From Dyella subtropica (GTDB lineage: Bacteria; Pseudomonadota; Gammaproteobacteria; Xanthomonadales; Rhodanobacteraceae): 64,000 nucleotides of DNA. Below are positions 25,718 through 34,664 of the stretch, in pieces (position 1 is the first letter of the stretch; each line of letters begins with the position of its first letter). Where the stretch lies: contig NZ_JAPDPD010000008.1 in NCBI RefSeq assembly GCF_026283965.1, positions 142,403-206,402 on the forward strand, in the 5' to 3' direction. Position numbers and translations under genes: made by a program. Under the pieces are notes generated by a model. It saw only the letters and a program-made list of their open reading frames with translations, was not told the origin of the DNA and made no database searches.

Positions 25718-26332
25718 ATGAAACTCTACTTCACCCCAGGCACCTGTTCACTGGCCCCGCATATCGTGCTGCGCGAACTTGGTCTGTCTTTTGAGCTGGA
25801 GCGCGTCCGCCTCGGCGAAGCGCCGGTCATTGCATCGACGCAGGCGGACTACCTCAAGCTCAATCCGAATGGTTATGTACCGCTGCTCGAGCTGGACGAT
25901 GGGCGCTTGCTCACGGAGGGTGCGGCCATCTTGCAATACCTTGCCGATCTGGCTCCTGCGCAAGGTCTGTTGCCGGCGGCTTCGCCTATCGAGCGTTACG
26001 AGATCATGCGATGGCTGGTCTACATCAGTTCTGAGCTGCACAAAATGTTCAGTCCATGGCTGTTCCATCCGGAGTATGGCGAGCAGGCAGGGGGCGTGGC
26101 TCGTGTGCGTATAGCCAAGCGCCTGGAGCTGGTTGAGCATCAGCTGGAGGGCCGGGATTTTCTGCTCGGCGAGCGTTTCACTGTGGCGGACGCTTATCTC
26201 TTCGCCATTGTCAGTTGGGCCAAACCCTGTCGGTTGTCGCTGGCACCTTTCCCGCGCTTGCAGGCGCATCTGGAGCGTGTGGGTAGGCGCGAGAGCGTGC
26301 TTGCCGCACTCAAGGCCGAGAAGGGCGCATGA
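25718..26332 (+). CDS. glutathione S-transferase (beta-class-like)
   Basis: Bacterial glutathione S-transferase, 204 aa. The thioredoxin-fold N-terminal domain has the beta-class start MKLYFTPGTCSLAPHIVLRE with Cys10, which binds glutathione as a mixed disulfide, and GYVPLLELDDG with the cis-Pro. The C-terminal helical domain holds the GERFTVADAYLFAI capping motif. Detoxification of electrophiles or peroxides in the cytoplasm is expected. It is divergent from a LysR gene and 16 bp before an SMR exporter gene. Confidence 0.92.
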   Translation: MKLYFTPGTCSLAPHIVLRELGLSFELERVRLGEAPVIASTQADYLKLNPNGYVPLLELDDGRLLTEGAAILQYLADLAPAQGLLPAASPIERYEIMRWLVYISSELHKMFSPWLFHPEYGEQAGGVARVRIAKRLELVEHQLEGRDFLLGERFTVADAYLFAIVSWAKPCRLSLAPFPRLQAHLERVGRRESVLAALKAEKGA

Positions 26333-26348
26333 CGTCATGGAGACTGGC

Positions 26349-26681
26349 ATGAAGACCTCCACAGCGTGGCTGATGCTGCTTTCAGCCGGCGCGCTCGACG
26401 TGTTGTGGGCGATCTCGATGAAGCTGGCACAGGGCTATACCCGCGCGGGCTGGACCGCGGTGTCGCTGATGGCGTTGGGGGCCTTTGTGTGGTTGTTGGG
26501 CAGGGCGCTCACCGTGCTGCCGGTGGGTAGCGCCTATGCGGTGTGGACGGGCATAGGCGCGGCGGGCACGGCGCTGTTGGGGGCAGCCTTTTTCACCGAG
26601 ACGCTGTCGCCGCTTCGTGTCGCGGGCATCGTGCTAATCGTCGGTGGTGTCGTTGCGCTGCGCGCAGCGACACCCGGCTGA
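26349..26681 (+). CDS. small multidrug resistance (SMR) exporter, SugE/Gdx-like, with Asp at the essential Glu position
   Basis: Four-helix SMR transporter, 110 aa, acting as a dual-topology dimer in the inner membrane. It has the SugE/Gdx signature LPVGSAYAVWTGIGAAGTALLG. In helix 1 the motif reads GALDVLWAISMK, where the family has GLLEVVWA: the membrane-embedded Glu that couples protons to substrate is Asp here. Start 26349 has GGAGA six nt upstream. Guanidinium or quaternary ammonium export is the family function. Probably co-transcribed with the preceding transferase gene. Confidence 0.88.
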   Translation: MKTSTAWLMLLSAGALDVLWAISMKLAQGYTRAGWTAVSLMALGAFVWLLGRALTVLPVGSAYAVWTGIGAAGTALLGAAFFTETLSPLRVAGIVLIVGGVVALRAATPG

Positions 26682-26885
26682 GCGTCGCTGTCGCAAGCGG
26701 TGCCCGCAAATTTCCCTGGCTGGGCCACGCGGCGATCCGAAACCGGCACTAAGGTTCGACATGGGCGTCGGTGGATGGGGCTGATAAGCTTCGGCGACCT
26801 GGTCCGCCGGCCCTGTCCGCCTTGTCCGGCCTCTCCTTTCGTTACGAATCCGCCGCGATCTGCACATCGCGGCGATACTGGAATC

Positions 26886-27974
26886 ATGAGCCGCACCACT
26901 GTCGCCACCATTCATCTCGGTGCCTTGCGCCATAACCTCGCCCGGATCAAAGAGCTGGCCGCGCCGGCCAAAGTCATGGCGGTGGTCAAGGCCGACGCGT
27001 ACGGCCATGGCCTGGAACGGGTAGCCCGTGCGCTAGATGGTGCGGCCGATGCTTTCGCGGTGGCCGGGCAGGGTGATGGCTTGCGCTTGCGCGCGGCAGG
27101 GCATCGCCAGCGCATCGTGGTGTTGTCCGGTCCGGATCGCGCCAGCGATATCCCGGAAATGCAGCGCCTGCAACTGGACGCGGCAATCCATCACGAATCG
27201 CAACTGCAGTGGCTCGCCGAGGCGTCTCCGGCGCGCGGTCTTCTGCGCGTCTGGCTGAAAGTGGATAGCGGCATGCATCGCCTCGGTTTTTCGCCGGAGC
27301 GAGTGGCTGAGATTCACGCGCGGCTGGCGGCGATGCCGGGCATCGATCCGGAGATCGGCCTGCTGACGCACTTCTCCGAATCGGAGGAGTTCGACGGTGA
27401 TGAAACGCCGGCACAGATCGCCCGCTTCAACACCGCGACCCAGGGGCTGAGTGGCCCGCGTTCGCTGTCGAATTCCGCCGCCGTACTTGGCTGGCCGGCT
27501 GCGCGTGGCGACTGGGTGCGCACGGGCGGATTGCTTTATGGGTTGTCGGTGGTTGCCGGCAAGACCGGTGCGGATTTTGGCTTTCGGCCGGCCATGACCC
27601 TGTCCACGCGCCTGATCGCGATCAACCCGATTCGACGTGGCGAACGTATTGGCTACAACGGCATCTGGACTTGCCCGGAGGACATGCCTGTCGGCGTCGC
27701 TGCGGTAGGTTACGGCGACGGTTATCCGCGCAGCGCCGTAGCCGGTACGCCGGTGTTGGTAGGGGAGCGGCGCGTGCCGCTGGTGGGGCGCGTGTCCATG
27801 GATCTGATCACGCTGGATCTGCGCGATGCGCCGCAGGCGAAGGTCGGCGACCGCGTCACGTTGTGGGGGCCGGAGCTGCCGATCGAGCACATTGCGGCAC
27901 AGGCCGGCACCATCTCCTACGACCTCACCTGCGGCATGACGAGGCGCGTGTTGTTCGTCGAAGACGAAAACTGA
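26886..27974 (+). CDS. alr: alanine racemase
   Basis: PLP-dependent alanine racemase producing D-alanine for peptidoglycan, 362 aa. The PLP lysine is in AVVKADAYGHGLERVA (near residue 35) and the second catalytic Tyr in the ERIGYNGIW segment; GYGDGYPRS and GRVSMD are family signatures. Start ATG 26886; the open frame extends upstream but without family similarity. Confidence 0.95.
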   Translation: MSRTTVATIHLGALRHNLARIKELAAPAKVMAVVKADAYGHGLERVARALDGAADAFAVAGQGDGLRLRAAGHRQRIVVLSGPDRASDIPEMQRLQLDAAIHHESQLQWLAEASPARGLLRVWLKVDSGMHRLGFSPERVAEIHARLAAMPGIDPEIGLLTHFSESEEFDGDETPAQIARFNTATQGLSGPRSLSNSAAVLGWPAARGDWVRTGGLLYGLSVVAGKTGADFGFRPAMTLSTRLIAINPIRRGERIGYNGIWTCPEDMPVGVAAVGYGDGYPRSAVAGTPVLVGERRVPLVGRVSMDLITLDLRDAPQAKVGDRVTLWGPELPIEHIAAQAGTISYDLTCGMTRRVLFVEDEN

Positions 27975-28054
27975 CATTGGACCGGGATCTCGGCGTCTCG
28001 CGGTTTGCGATGACAACGGGCTAAGCTCGCCTTTTCCGCTTGTCGAGAATCTTC

Positions 28055-29434
28055 ATGGCCAAGGCCAAGACCGCCTATGTCTGCACCGATTGTGGTGCCG
28101 AGCATTCGAAATGGCAGGGCCAGTGCATCGAATGTGGCGCATGGAACACGATGAGCGAATTCGTGGTGCAGCCGGCGGTGAAGTCGGCGGGCGCGGCGCG
28201 CAGCAGTGGCTATGCAGGCGCGGCGGCCGGGGCGCCCCAGGTGACGCCGCTGACTTCGGTGGCGTTGACCGCCGAGTCGCGCACGCTGACCGGCCTCGGT
28301 GAGCTGGACCGGGTGCTTGGTGGCGGGTTGGTGGATGGTTCCGTCGTGCTGATTGGTGGCGATCCTGGCATCGGCAAGTCGACCTTGCTATTGCAGATGC
28401 TCGGTAAGCTTGGCGAACAGCTATCCAGCGTCTACGTCACGGGTGAGGAGTCGCTAGCCCAGGTGGCGGCGCGCGCGCAGCGCCTGGATTTGCCGCTCGG
28501 TCCGCTGCACGCATTGGCCGAGACCTGCATTGAGCGCATTCTCGAGCAAGCGGTGTCGTCGCGGCCGCGTGTGCTGGTCATCGACTCCATCCAGACCATC
28601 TGGACTGAACTGCTCACCGCAGCACCGGGCTCGGTGAGCCAGGTGCGCGAGTCGGCGGCCAAGCTCACCCGCTTCGCCAAGGAAACCGGCACCTCGGTGT
28701 TTCTGGTCGGTCACGTCACCAAGGAGGGGGGCATCGCCGGCCCACGCGTGCTGGAGCACATGGTGGACGCGGTGCTGTACTTCGAGGGCGAGTCGGGCAG
28801 CCGCTTCCGAGTGCTTCGCGCCTTCAAGAACCGTTTCGGTGCGGTGAACGAGTTGGGTGTGTTCGCGATGTCCGAGAAGGGATTGCGCGAAGTCCCGAAT
28901 CCTTCCGCCATCTTCCTCTCCGCGCATGCCGGGCCGACCTCGGGCAGTGCGGTGATGGTGACTCGCGAGGGTACGCGCCCGCTGCTGGTGGAGGTGCAGG
29001 CGCTGGTGGATCAGTCGTCGCTGGGCAACCCCCGCCGCGTGACGCTGGGTCTGGAACAAAATCGCCTGGCCATGCTGCTGGCGGTACTGCATCGGCATGG
29101 CGGCGTGGCAGCCTACGATCAGGACGTATTCGTCAACGTGGTGGGTGGTATCCGGGTGCAGGAGACTGCCGCTGACCTGCCCGTGCTTTTGGCTGTGTTA
29201 TCCAGCCTGCGCGATCGGCCTTTGCCGGAAAAGACCGTCACCTTCGGTGAGGTCGGTCTGTCGGGTGAAATCCGTCCCGTGCCGAACGGTGAAGAGCGGT
29301 TGAAAGAGGCTGCGCACCACGGTTTCCAGCGTGCCATCGTGCCGAAGGCGAATGCCTCCAAGAAAGGGCGTGTCGGCGAAATGGAAGTGGTGGGTGTGGA
29401 GCGTCTATCGCAGGCCATCGACGCCAGCCGCTGA
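28055..29434 (+). CDS. radA: DNA repair protein RadA (Sms)
   Basis: RadA, 459 aa, a RecA-related helicase that helps branch migration in recombination. It has an N-terminal zinc finger (CTDCGAEHSKWQGQCIECG), Walker A GGDPGIGKSTLL, the KNRFG motif characteristic of RadA, and a C-terminal Lon-protease-like domain (DLPVLLAVLSSLRDRPLP). Start 28055 chosen by family N-terminus MAKAKTAYVCTDCG. It converges on a glutathione-transferase gene with 6 bp between. Confidence 0.96.
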   Translation: MAKAKTAYVCTDCGAEHSKWQGQCIECGAWNTMSEFVVQPAVKSAGAARSSGYAGAAAGAPQVTPLTSVALTAESRTLTGLGELDRVLGGGLVDGSVVLIGGDPGIGKSTLLLQMLGKLGEQLSSVYVTGEESLAQVAARAQRLDLPLGPLHALAETCIERILEQAVSSRPRVLVIDSIQTIWTELLTAAPGSVSQVRESAAKLTRFAKETGTSVFLVGHVTKEGGIAGPRVLEHMVDAVLYFEGESGSRFRVLRAFKNRFGAVNELGVFAMSEKGLREVPNPSAIFLSAHAGPTSGSAVMVTREGTRPLLVEVQALVDQSSLGNPRRVTLGLEQNRLAMLLAVLHRHGGVAAYDQDVFVNVVGGIRVQETAADLPVLLAVLSSLRDRPLPEKTVTFGEVGLSGEIRPVPNGEERLKEAAHHGFQRAIVPKANASKKGRVGEMEVVGVERLSQAIDASR

Positions 29435-29440
29435 TGGCGG

Positions 29441-30049
29441 TCAGGTTGGCGGAAGCGCGGCGAACTCAGGCAGTTGTTCCGCACGTGCCGACAGCACGGC
29501 GAGTGCGGGGTGGTCTGCCGCCTGAATCAGTTCTGGCTGCATCAACTGCGTAAAGCCCCAGGCCACCGCGACCGTGATGTCTGCCTGAGTCAGCGTGTCG
29601 CCCACCAGCCAGCTGTTGCGTCCGCTTGCCTCCCGCTCAAGTGCCGCGTAGGCCGCGGTGAGCTGATCTTTGATGCGCGTCAGCCAGTCTTGGTCGCGGT
29701 GACTTTCAGCGCGCTTGCCCTCGTAGACGATCTGCACGCTTTTCTCGCAGGCGGTCAGGGCCAGGCCGAGTAGCTGCAGCGTGCGCAGGCGCGCGGCGGG
29801 TTCGCTGGGCATCAAGCTGGCGCCGGAGCCGACGGACTCGGCCCAATCGATAATCATTGACGAATCGACCATCTGCCAGCCTTCATCGCCGATCAGCGTG
29901 GGCGCCTTCACCAGCGGATTGATCGACTGGAACTCGTCGAAGTTGCGAAACACCGACAGCGATTGATGCTCGAACGAGATGCCCTTCAGCTTCAGCGTGA
30001 TCGCCGCGCGGCGGACAAAGGGGGAGTCGAGCATGCCGATCAGTTTCAT
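29441..30049 (-). CDS. glutathione S-transferase family protein
   Basis: GST-fold protein, 202 aa. N-terminal thioredoxin-like domain begins MKLIGMLDSPFVRRAAITLK, with a Ser where other classes have Ser/Cys catalytic residues, and has PLVKAPTLIGDEG with the cis-Pro and the VDSSMIIDW glutathione-binding segment. C-terminal helical domain contains TQADITVAVAW. GGAG lies just upstream; an additional ATG at 30052 is possible. Substrate unknown. Confidence 0.9.
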   Translation of the reverse strand: MKLIGMLDSPFVRRAAITLKLKGISFEHQSLSVFRNFDEFQSINPLVKAPTLIGDEGWQMVDSSMIIDWAESVGSGASLMPSEPAARLRTLQLLGLALTACEKSVQIVYEGKRAESHRDQDWLTRIKDQLTAAYAALEREASGRNSWLVGDTLTQADITVAVAWGFTQLMQPELIQAADHPALAVLSARAEQLPEFAALPPT

Positions 30050-30075
30050 CATGACTCCAGTGCTGTGGGGATGAA

Positions 30076-30873
30076 TCAGGCCGTGCGGTGAAGGATCAAC
30101 TCCAGCACCGCCTTGGTGCCGAAAAATGCCAGCAGCAACACGCCCATGCCGATCAGGGTGAGATTCACCGCGCTGCGTCCGCGCCAGCCGTAGCGCCAGC
30201 GCCCGAACAGCAAGGCACCAAACACCAGCCAGGCGATGATCGACAACACGGTCTTGTGGATCAGGTGTTGACCGAACAGATCGCCCACGAACAATGCGCC
30301 GGTCAGCAAAGTCAGCGTGAGCAAGAGAAAGCCCGCGCCGATCAGGCGAAACAGCAAGGTTTCGGTCAGCGTCAGTGGCGGCAGGGCGCGCAGCAAGGGG
30401 CCGAACTGGCGATGGCGGAGGGCGCGCTCTTGCACTGCTAGCAGAATGGCCACGGCGGCAGCGATCGACAGTACGCTGAAGGCGAGCAGGGCCACGGTCA
30501 CGTGCAATTTGATCTGCCAGCCCAGCGTCAGGGGCGCGGTAGTTGGGGCGAGGTAACTGTCGGCGGCCAGCAGCAGGGCGGTGAGCGGGAAAACAATCAC
30601 GCCCAGCGCTGCTACCGGGCGGTCGAGATTGACCAGCAAGGTCAGAGCGGACACCACGCAAGCAACCAGCGATAGCGCCGCAAAGAAGTGCAGGTCCAGC
30701 GCCCCACGATGCATGCCGAGCAGGATCCCGGCATGGATCAGCACCGCCGTGCCGGCCAAGCCCAGCGCCGACCGATTCAGCGGCTGTCCACCGCTCAGCA
30801 GTGGGCGCGCCAGCCCGCCCGCGGCGGCGAGATAGAGCGCGATGGCGAGCAGGGCGAAGAGGTGAATAGTCAT
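30076..30873 (-). CDS. CcsA/HemX-type inner-membrane protein (YpjD-like)
   Basis: Polytopic membrane protein of the cytochrome c assembly (CcsA/CcmC) superfamily, 265 aa, about eight helices. Family-type histidines occur in WQIKLHVTVALLAFS and LIHKTVLSIIAWLVFG, which may bind haem. It is divergent from ffh, the conserved position of ypjD/corE in gammaproteobacteria. Haem handling is inferred; the substrate process is not known. Start ATG 30873, with 30891 possible. Confidence 0.85.
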   Translation of the reverse strand: MTIHLFALLAIALYLAAAGGLARPLLSGGQPLNRSALGLAGTAVLIHAGILLGMHRGALDLHFFAALSLVACVVSALTLLVNLDRPVAALGVIVFPLTALLLAADSYLAPTTAPLTLGWQIKLHVTVALLAFSVLSIAAAVAILLAVQERALRHRQFGPLLRALPPLTLTETLLFRLIGAGFLLLTLTLLTGALFVGDLFGQHLIHKTVLSIIAWLVFGALLFGRWRYGWRGRSAVNLTLIGMGVLLLAFFGTKAVLELILHRTA

Positions 30874-30967
30874 GAGGTGGCAGTGTCGCATAGCGCCTGA
30901 GTCCGGGTGAATGCGGTTCCGGCACACTCGGCTATACTTGCCCGCTTTCCACCTGCCGTACTCCGCC

Positions 30968-32347
30968 ATGTTCGAGTCGCTCAGCCAACGCCTTTCCGCC
31001 ACCGTCAACCGCTTGCGCGGCCGTGGACGGCTGACCGAGGAAAACATCCGCGAATCGCTGCGTGAGGTGCGAATTGCCTTGCTTGAGGCCGACGTGGCCC
31101 TGCCGGTGGTGCAGGCGCTGGTCGAGCGCGTGAAAGTGCGGGCCGTCGGCCAGGAAGTGCTCAAGAGCCTGAGCCCGGGCCAGGCCCTGGTGAAGGTGGT
31201 CAGCGACGAGCTGACCGCGGTGATGGGTACGGTCAATACCGAACTGAATCTCGCCCAGCAGCCGCCGGCTGTGGTACTGATGGCTGGCTTGCAGGGTGCT
31301 GGTAAAACCACCACCGTCGCCAAGTTGGCGCGCTTCCTCACCGAGCGCAAGAAAAAGAAAGTGATGGTGGTGAGCTGCGACGTTTATCGTCCGGCCGCTA
31401 TCGAGCAGCTGCGCACGCTGGCCGAACAGGTCGGGGTGAAGTTCTTTCCGTCCGAAGCCGGTCAGAGCCCGGTGGACATCGCCAAGAACGCCATCGCCGC
31501 CGCGCGTCGCGAAGTGGTCGACGTGTTGCTGGTGGATACCGCCGGCCGTCTGCACGTGGACGAGGCGATGATGGCGGAAATCAAGGCGCTGCATGCCGCG
31601 ATCACGCCGGTCGAAACCCTGTTCGTGGTCGACTCCATGACCGGCCAGGATGCGGCCAACACCGCCAAGGCCTTTGCCGAAGCGCTGCCGCTCACCGGCG
31701 TAGTGCTCACCAAGACCGATGGCGATGCCCGTGGTGGTGCTGCGTTGTCGGTGCGCTATGTCACTGGTCGACCGATCAAGTTCCTTGGTGCTGGCGAAAA
31801 GACCGATGCGCTGGAGCCATTCCATCCCGATCGCGTCGCTCAGCGCATTCTCGGCATGGGCGACGTGCTGTCGCTGGTGGAGGAGGTCGAGCGCAAGGTC
31901 GATCAGGAGAAGGCGCAGAAGCTGGCCGAGAAGGTCATCAAGGGCAAGCGCTTCGATCTCAACGATATGCGCGATCAGCTGGAGCAGATGTCCAATATGG
32001 GCGGCCTGGCCGGCCTGATGGACAAGTTGCCGGGCGTCTCCAATCTGCCCGAGAACGTGAAATCCAAGGTCAACGACGGCGAGATCAAGCGCATGGTCGC
32101 GATCATCGGCTCGATGACCAAGAAAGAGCGTCGTCACCCGGATCTGCTGAACGGCTCGCGCCGCGCCCGTGTGGCTCGCGGCTCGGGCACCCAGCCGGCC
32201 GACGTCAACCGCCTGCTGAAGCAGTACATGCAGATGGAAAAGATGATGTCCAAGCTCTCCAAGGGTGGTGCCAAGGGTCTGCTGCGGCAGATGCGTGGCG
32301 CCATGAAGGGTATGGGAGGCATGGGCGGCCTGCCGCCGATGCGCTGA
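30968..32347 (+). CDS. ffh: signal recognition particle protein Ffh
   Basis: SRP54 homologue, 459 aa, binding signal sequences of nascent membrane proteins together with 4.5S RNA. It has an N domain (MFESLSQRLSATVNRLRGRG), a GTPase G domain (GLQGAGKTTTVAKLA, DTAGRL, TKTDGDARGGAALS) and the Met-rich M domain at the C-terminus (MRGAMKGMGGMGGLPP). First of the ffh-rpsP-rimM-trmD-rplS series. Confidence 0.97.
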   Translation: MFESLSQRLSATVNRLRGRGRLTEENIRESLREVRIALLEADVALPVVQALVERVKVRAVGQEVLKSLSPGQALVKVVSDELTAVMGTVNTELNLAQQPPAVVLMAGLQGAGKTTTVAKLARFLTERKKKKVMVVSCDVYRPAAIEQLRTLAEQVGVKFFPSEAGQSPVDIAKNAIAAARREVVDVLLVDTAGRLHVDEAMMAEIKALHAAITPVETLFVVDSMTGQDAANTAKAFAEALPLTGVVLTKTDGDARGGAALSVRYVTGRPIKFLGAGEKTDALEPFHPDRVAQRILGMGDVLSLVEEVERKVDQEKAQKLAEKVIKGKRFDLNDMRDQLEQMSNMGGLAGLMDKLPGVSNLPENVKSKVNDGEIKRMVAIIGSMTKKERRHPDLLNGSRRARVARGSGTQPADVNRLLKQYMQMEKMMSKLSKGGAKGLLRQMRGAMKGMGGMGGLPPMR

Positions 32348-32449
32348 ATACCCTTGGAATAAGACCGGGTTCGAGGGCGGGTTTTTCGCCTCTATTTCCC
32401 GGTGCCTATTCCCTTTTTTCCAAAAATCGTTAAAATGCCGCGTTTACCG

Positions 32450-32484
32450 CGCCCGGTCTCGGGCGTGCTGCCGGCTCTTCCGGC
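32450..32484 (+). promoter_or_regulatory. paired hairpins in the rpsP leader
   Basis: CGCCCG-GTCT-CGGGCG (32450-32465) and GCCGG-CTCTT-CCGGC (32470-32484) lie just before the rpsP ribosome-binding site. There is no T-tract. A role in translation control is possible but not shown. Confidence 0.4.
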
Positions 32485-32503
32485 AACTCTGGAGCTTTTA
32501 CTT

Positions 32504-32758
32504 ATGGTCAAGATTCGTCTTTCGCGCGGCGGCGCCAAGGGCCGTCCGTTCTACCACGTCGTCGTCACCGACTCGCGCAGCGCGCGTGACGGTCGCAACA
32601 TCGAGAACGTAGGCTTCTACAACCCGGTGGCTTCGGGCAAGGACAAGCGCCTTGAGCTGAACGTCGTTCGCGTGCAGGAGTGGGTGTCCAAGGGCGCTCA
32701 GCTGAGCGACAAGGTTGCCGCTCTGGTGAAGGAAGCCGGCAAGCAGCAGGCTGCTTGA
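32504..32758 (+). CDS. rpsP: 30S ribosomal protein S16
   Basis: Ribosomal protein S16, 84 aa, with the typical [20 protein letters not shown] start and GFYNPVASG motif. The true start is ATG 32504, with GGAG nine nt upstream. It is followed 2 bp later by rimM. Confidence 0.98.
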   Translation: MVKIRLSRGGAKGRPFYHVVVTDSRSARDGRNIENVGFYNPVASGKDKRLELNVVRVQEWVSKGAQLSDKVAALVKEAGKQQAA

Positions 32759-32760
32759 GT

Positions 32761-33276
32761 ATGAGTGCAGCCGGTCGGCGCGTCCTGGTCGGACGCATCG
32801 TCGGGCTGTACGGCGTGCAGGGCTGGCTCAAGGTCGAATCCTGGACCGAGCCCCGTATGCGGATCTTCGATTACCAGCCCTGGCTGCTCCAAGTGGCGCC
32901 GGGTACGGAGACGGAGATCAAGGGAATCAAAGGTCGTCCGCAAGGCAAGGGCATCGTGGCCTACCTGCCTGGAGTAGAGGACCGTGATGCGGCGACAGCG
33001 CTGGTAGGGCAGGACATCTACGTCTCCCGCGAGCAGCTGCCTCCTCCCGGCAAGGATGAGTATTACTGGGTCGATCTTGAGGGTCTTGAGGTCGTCACCG
33101 TCGACAACGTTGTGCTGGGGCGGGTCACTCACCTGTTCGCCACCGGAGCCAACGACGTCGTGGTAGTGAGGGATGGCGAGCGCGAGCGGCTGATTCCCTT
33201 CGTCCAGGGTTCTTACGTGCGTTCGGTGGACTTGTCCGGCGGGCGCATGGTGGTGGACTGGGATCCTGAATTCTGA
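32761..33276 (+). CDS. rimM: 16S rRNA processing protein RimM
   Basis: RimM, 171 aa, a 30S assembly factor acting on the 3' domain and binding S19. N-terminal beta-barrel with [23 protein letters not shown]-barrel C-terminal half with [11 protein letters not shown] and [13 protein letters not shown]. It starts 2 bp after the rpsP stop. Confidence 0.96.
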   Translation: MSAAGRRVLVGRIVGLYGVQGWLKVESWTEPRMRIFDYQPWLLQVAPGTETEIKGIKGRPQGKGIVAYLPGVEDRDAATALVGQDIYVSREQLPPPGKDEYYWVDLEGLEVVTVDNVVLGRVTHLFATGANDVVVVRDGERERLIPFVQGSYVRSVDLSGGRMVVDWDPEF

Positions 33277-33310
33277 CGGCGGGTTTCGCCGCAGCTGGAG
33301 TTTAAGGGTC

Positions 33311-34072
33311 ATGCGCTTCGACGTCGTTACGTTGTTTCCCGACTTCGTGCGCCAGTGCGCCTCCGTCGGTGTCGTTGGACGTGCGCAACAGCGCGAGCTG
33401 CTGCAGGTGGAAACCTGGAACCCGCGCGACTACGCCACCGATAATTACCGCACCGTGGACGGCCGCACCTGCGGCGGTGGGCCCGGGATGGTGATGTTGA
33501 TCGAGCCTTTGCGTACGGCCCTCAAGGCAGTACGTGAGGCAGCACCGGAGCCGGTGCATGTGATTTATCTCAGCCCGCAAGGTGCGCGGCTGACGCAGGG
33601 TAGGGTGGAAGCGCTGGCCAAACTGCCGCGCATCGCTCTGCTCTGTGGGCGTTACGAAGGTGTGGACGAGCGTTTGCTGGCGCACGAGGTCGACGAAGAG
33701 CTGTCAATCGGCGATTATGTGCTGTCCGGTGGCGAGCTGGGCGCTGCGGTGATCATTGATGCCGTGGGCCGCTTGCAGGAGGGTGCGCTGAATGACGCGC
33801 AGTCGGCACAGCAGGATTCGTTCTCGGACGGGTTGCTGGACTGTCCGCATTACGCGAAACCGGTGCATGACGCACTGGGTGACGTACCGGAGGTGTTGCT
33901 TTCCGGTGACCATGCGGCGATTCGCCGTTGGCGCCTCAAGCAAGCCCTGGGACGGACCTGGCTGCGACGTCCGGATCTCTTGGTGCAACGCACGCTGGAT
34001 GCGGAATCCCGGGCGTTGTTGGATGAATTCCGCCGCGAGCATACGCGGCAAAACGATGCGGCCAAGCAGTAA
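33311..34072 (+). CDS. trmD: tRNA (guanine-37-N1)-methyltransferase
   Basis: TrmD, 253 aa, uses S-adenosylmethionine to form m1G37 and prevents frameshifting. The trefoil-knot SPOUT region shows [16 protein letters not shown] and [20 protein letters not shown] and the C-terminal [13 protein letters not shown] are family traits. It is 34 bp after rimM, with GGAG upstream. Confidence 0.97.
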   Translation: MRFDVVTLFPDFVRQCASVGVVGRAQQRELLQVETWNPRDYATDNYRTVDGRTCGGGPGMVMLIEPLRTALKAVREAAPEPVHVIYLSPQGARLTQGRVEALAKLPRIALLCGRYEGVDERLLAHEVDEELSIGDYVLSGGELGAAVIIDAVGRLQEGALNDAQSAQQDSFSDGLLDCPHYAKPVHDALGDVPEVLLSGDHAAIRRWRLKQALGRTWLRRPDLLVQRTLDAESRALLDEFRREHTRQNDAAKQ

Positions 34073-34103
34073 CCGCAGCCATTGAAATCAGATAGGTGTT
34101 GCC

Positions 34104-34490
34104 ATGAACAAGATCATCGAACAGTTCGAAGCCGAGCAGATCACCCGCCAGCTGCCGGAATTCGGCCCTGGCGACACCGTGGTGGTCAACGTGAAGGTGA
34201 AGGAAGGTAACCGCGAGCGCGTCCAGGCGTTCGAGGGCATCGTCATCGCCAAGCGCAGCCGCGGCCTGCATTCGGCCTTTACCGTGCGCAAGATCTCGCA
34301 CGGCACTGGCGTGGAGCGCGTGTTCCAGGCGCACAGCCCGGCTATCGATTCGGTCCAGGTGAAGCGCAAGGGCAAGGTGCGTGGCGCCAAGCTGTACTAC
34401 CTGCGTGGTCTGGAAGGTAAGGCTGCCCGCATCAAGGAAGACATCGCCGCCGTCGCCGCCAACAAGGCCAAGGCTGCTGCCGCCAAGTAA
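34104..34490 (+). CDS. rplS: 50S ribosomal protein L19
   Basis: Ribosomal protein L19, 128 aa. The core has [39 protein letters not shown] and [14 protein letters not shown]. The last 20 residues are an Ala/Lys extension common in this group. Last gene of the ffh-rplS unit, ended by a strong terminator. Confidence 0.98.
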   Translation: MNKIIEQFEAEQITRQLPEFGPGDTVVVNVKVKEGNRERVQAFEGIVIAKRSRGLHSAFTVRKISHGTGVERVFQAHSPAIDSVQVKRKGKVRGAKLYYLRGLEGKAARIKEDIAAVAANKAKAAAAK

Positions 34491-34515
34491 TTCGGCGCGA
34501 AGCTTCAAGGCTTGC

Positions 34516-34559
34516 AAGAACCCCGCGGATGCCAGTCATCCGCGGGGTTCTTCGTTTTT
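34516..34559 (+). terminator. intrinsic terminator after rplS
   Basis: A perfect 16-bp stem (AAGAACCCCGCGGATG with CATCCGCGGGGTTCTT), 5-nt loop and CGTTTTT tail. Confidence 0.9.
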
Positions 34560-34575
34560 GGGGCGACCAAGACAT

Positions 34576-34639
34576 GTAGGAGCGCGCCCTGTGCGCGATC
34601 CGTGCGGTCGCACAAGTCGCGCACAAAGTGCGCTCCTGC
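34576..34639. repeat. REP-type palindromic repeat, copy 2
   Basis: GTAGGAGCGCGCCCTGTGCGCGA at left, GCGCACAAAGTGCGCTCCTGC at right as its near complement, between rplS and the convergent fimX gene. Same family as the element at 21715. Confidence 0.8.
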
Positions 34640-34664
34640 GTCAGGCATGTGCTCGGGATGTTGC

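Noticed and set aside
30050..30925. N-terminal 290 residues of the 494-codon frame that ends in the glutathione transferase
   Set aside because: This part runs over the CcsA-like gene in another frame and is Arg/Gly-rich; the transferase starts at 30049.
30932..32137. 401-codon minus-strand frame over ffh
   Set aside because: Antisense shadow; ffh is certain from its GTPase motifs.
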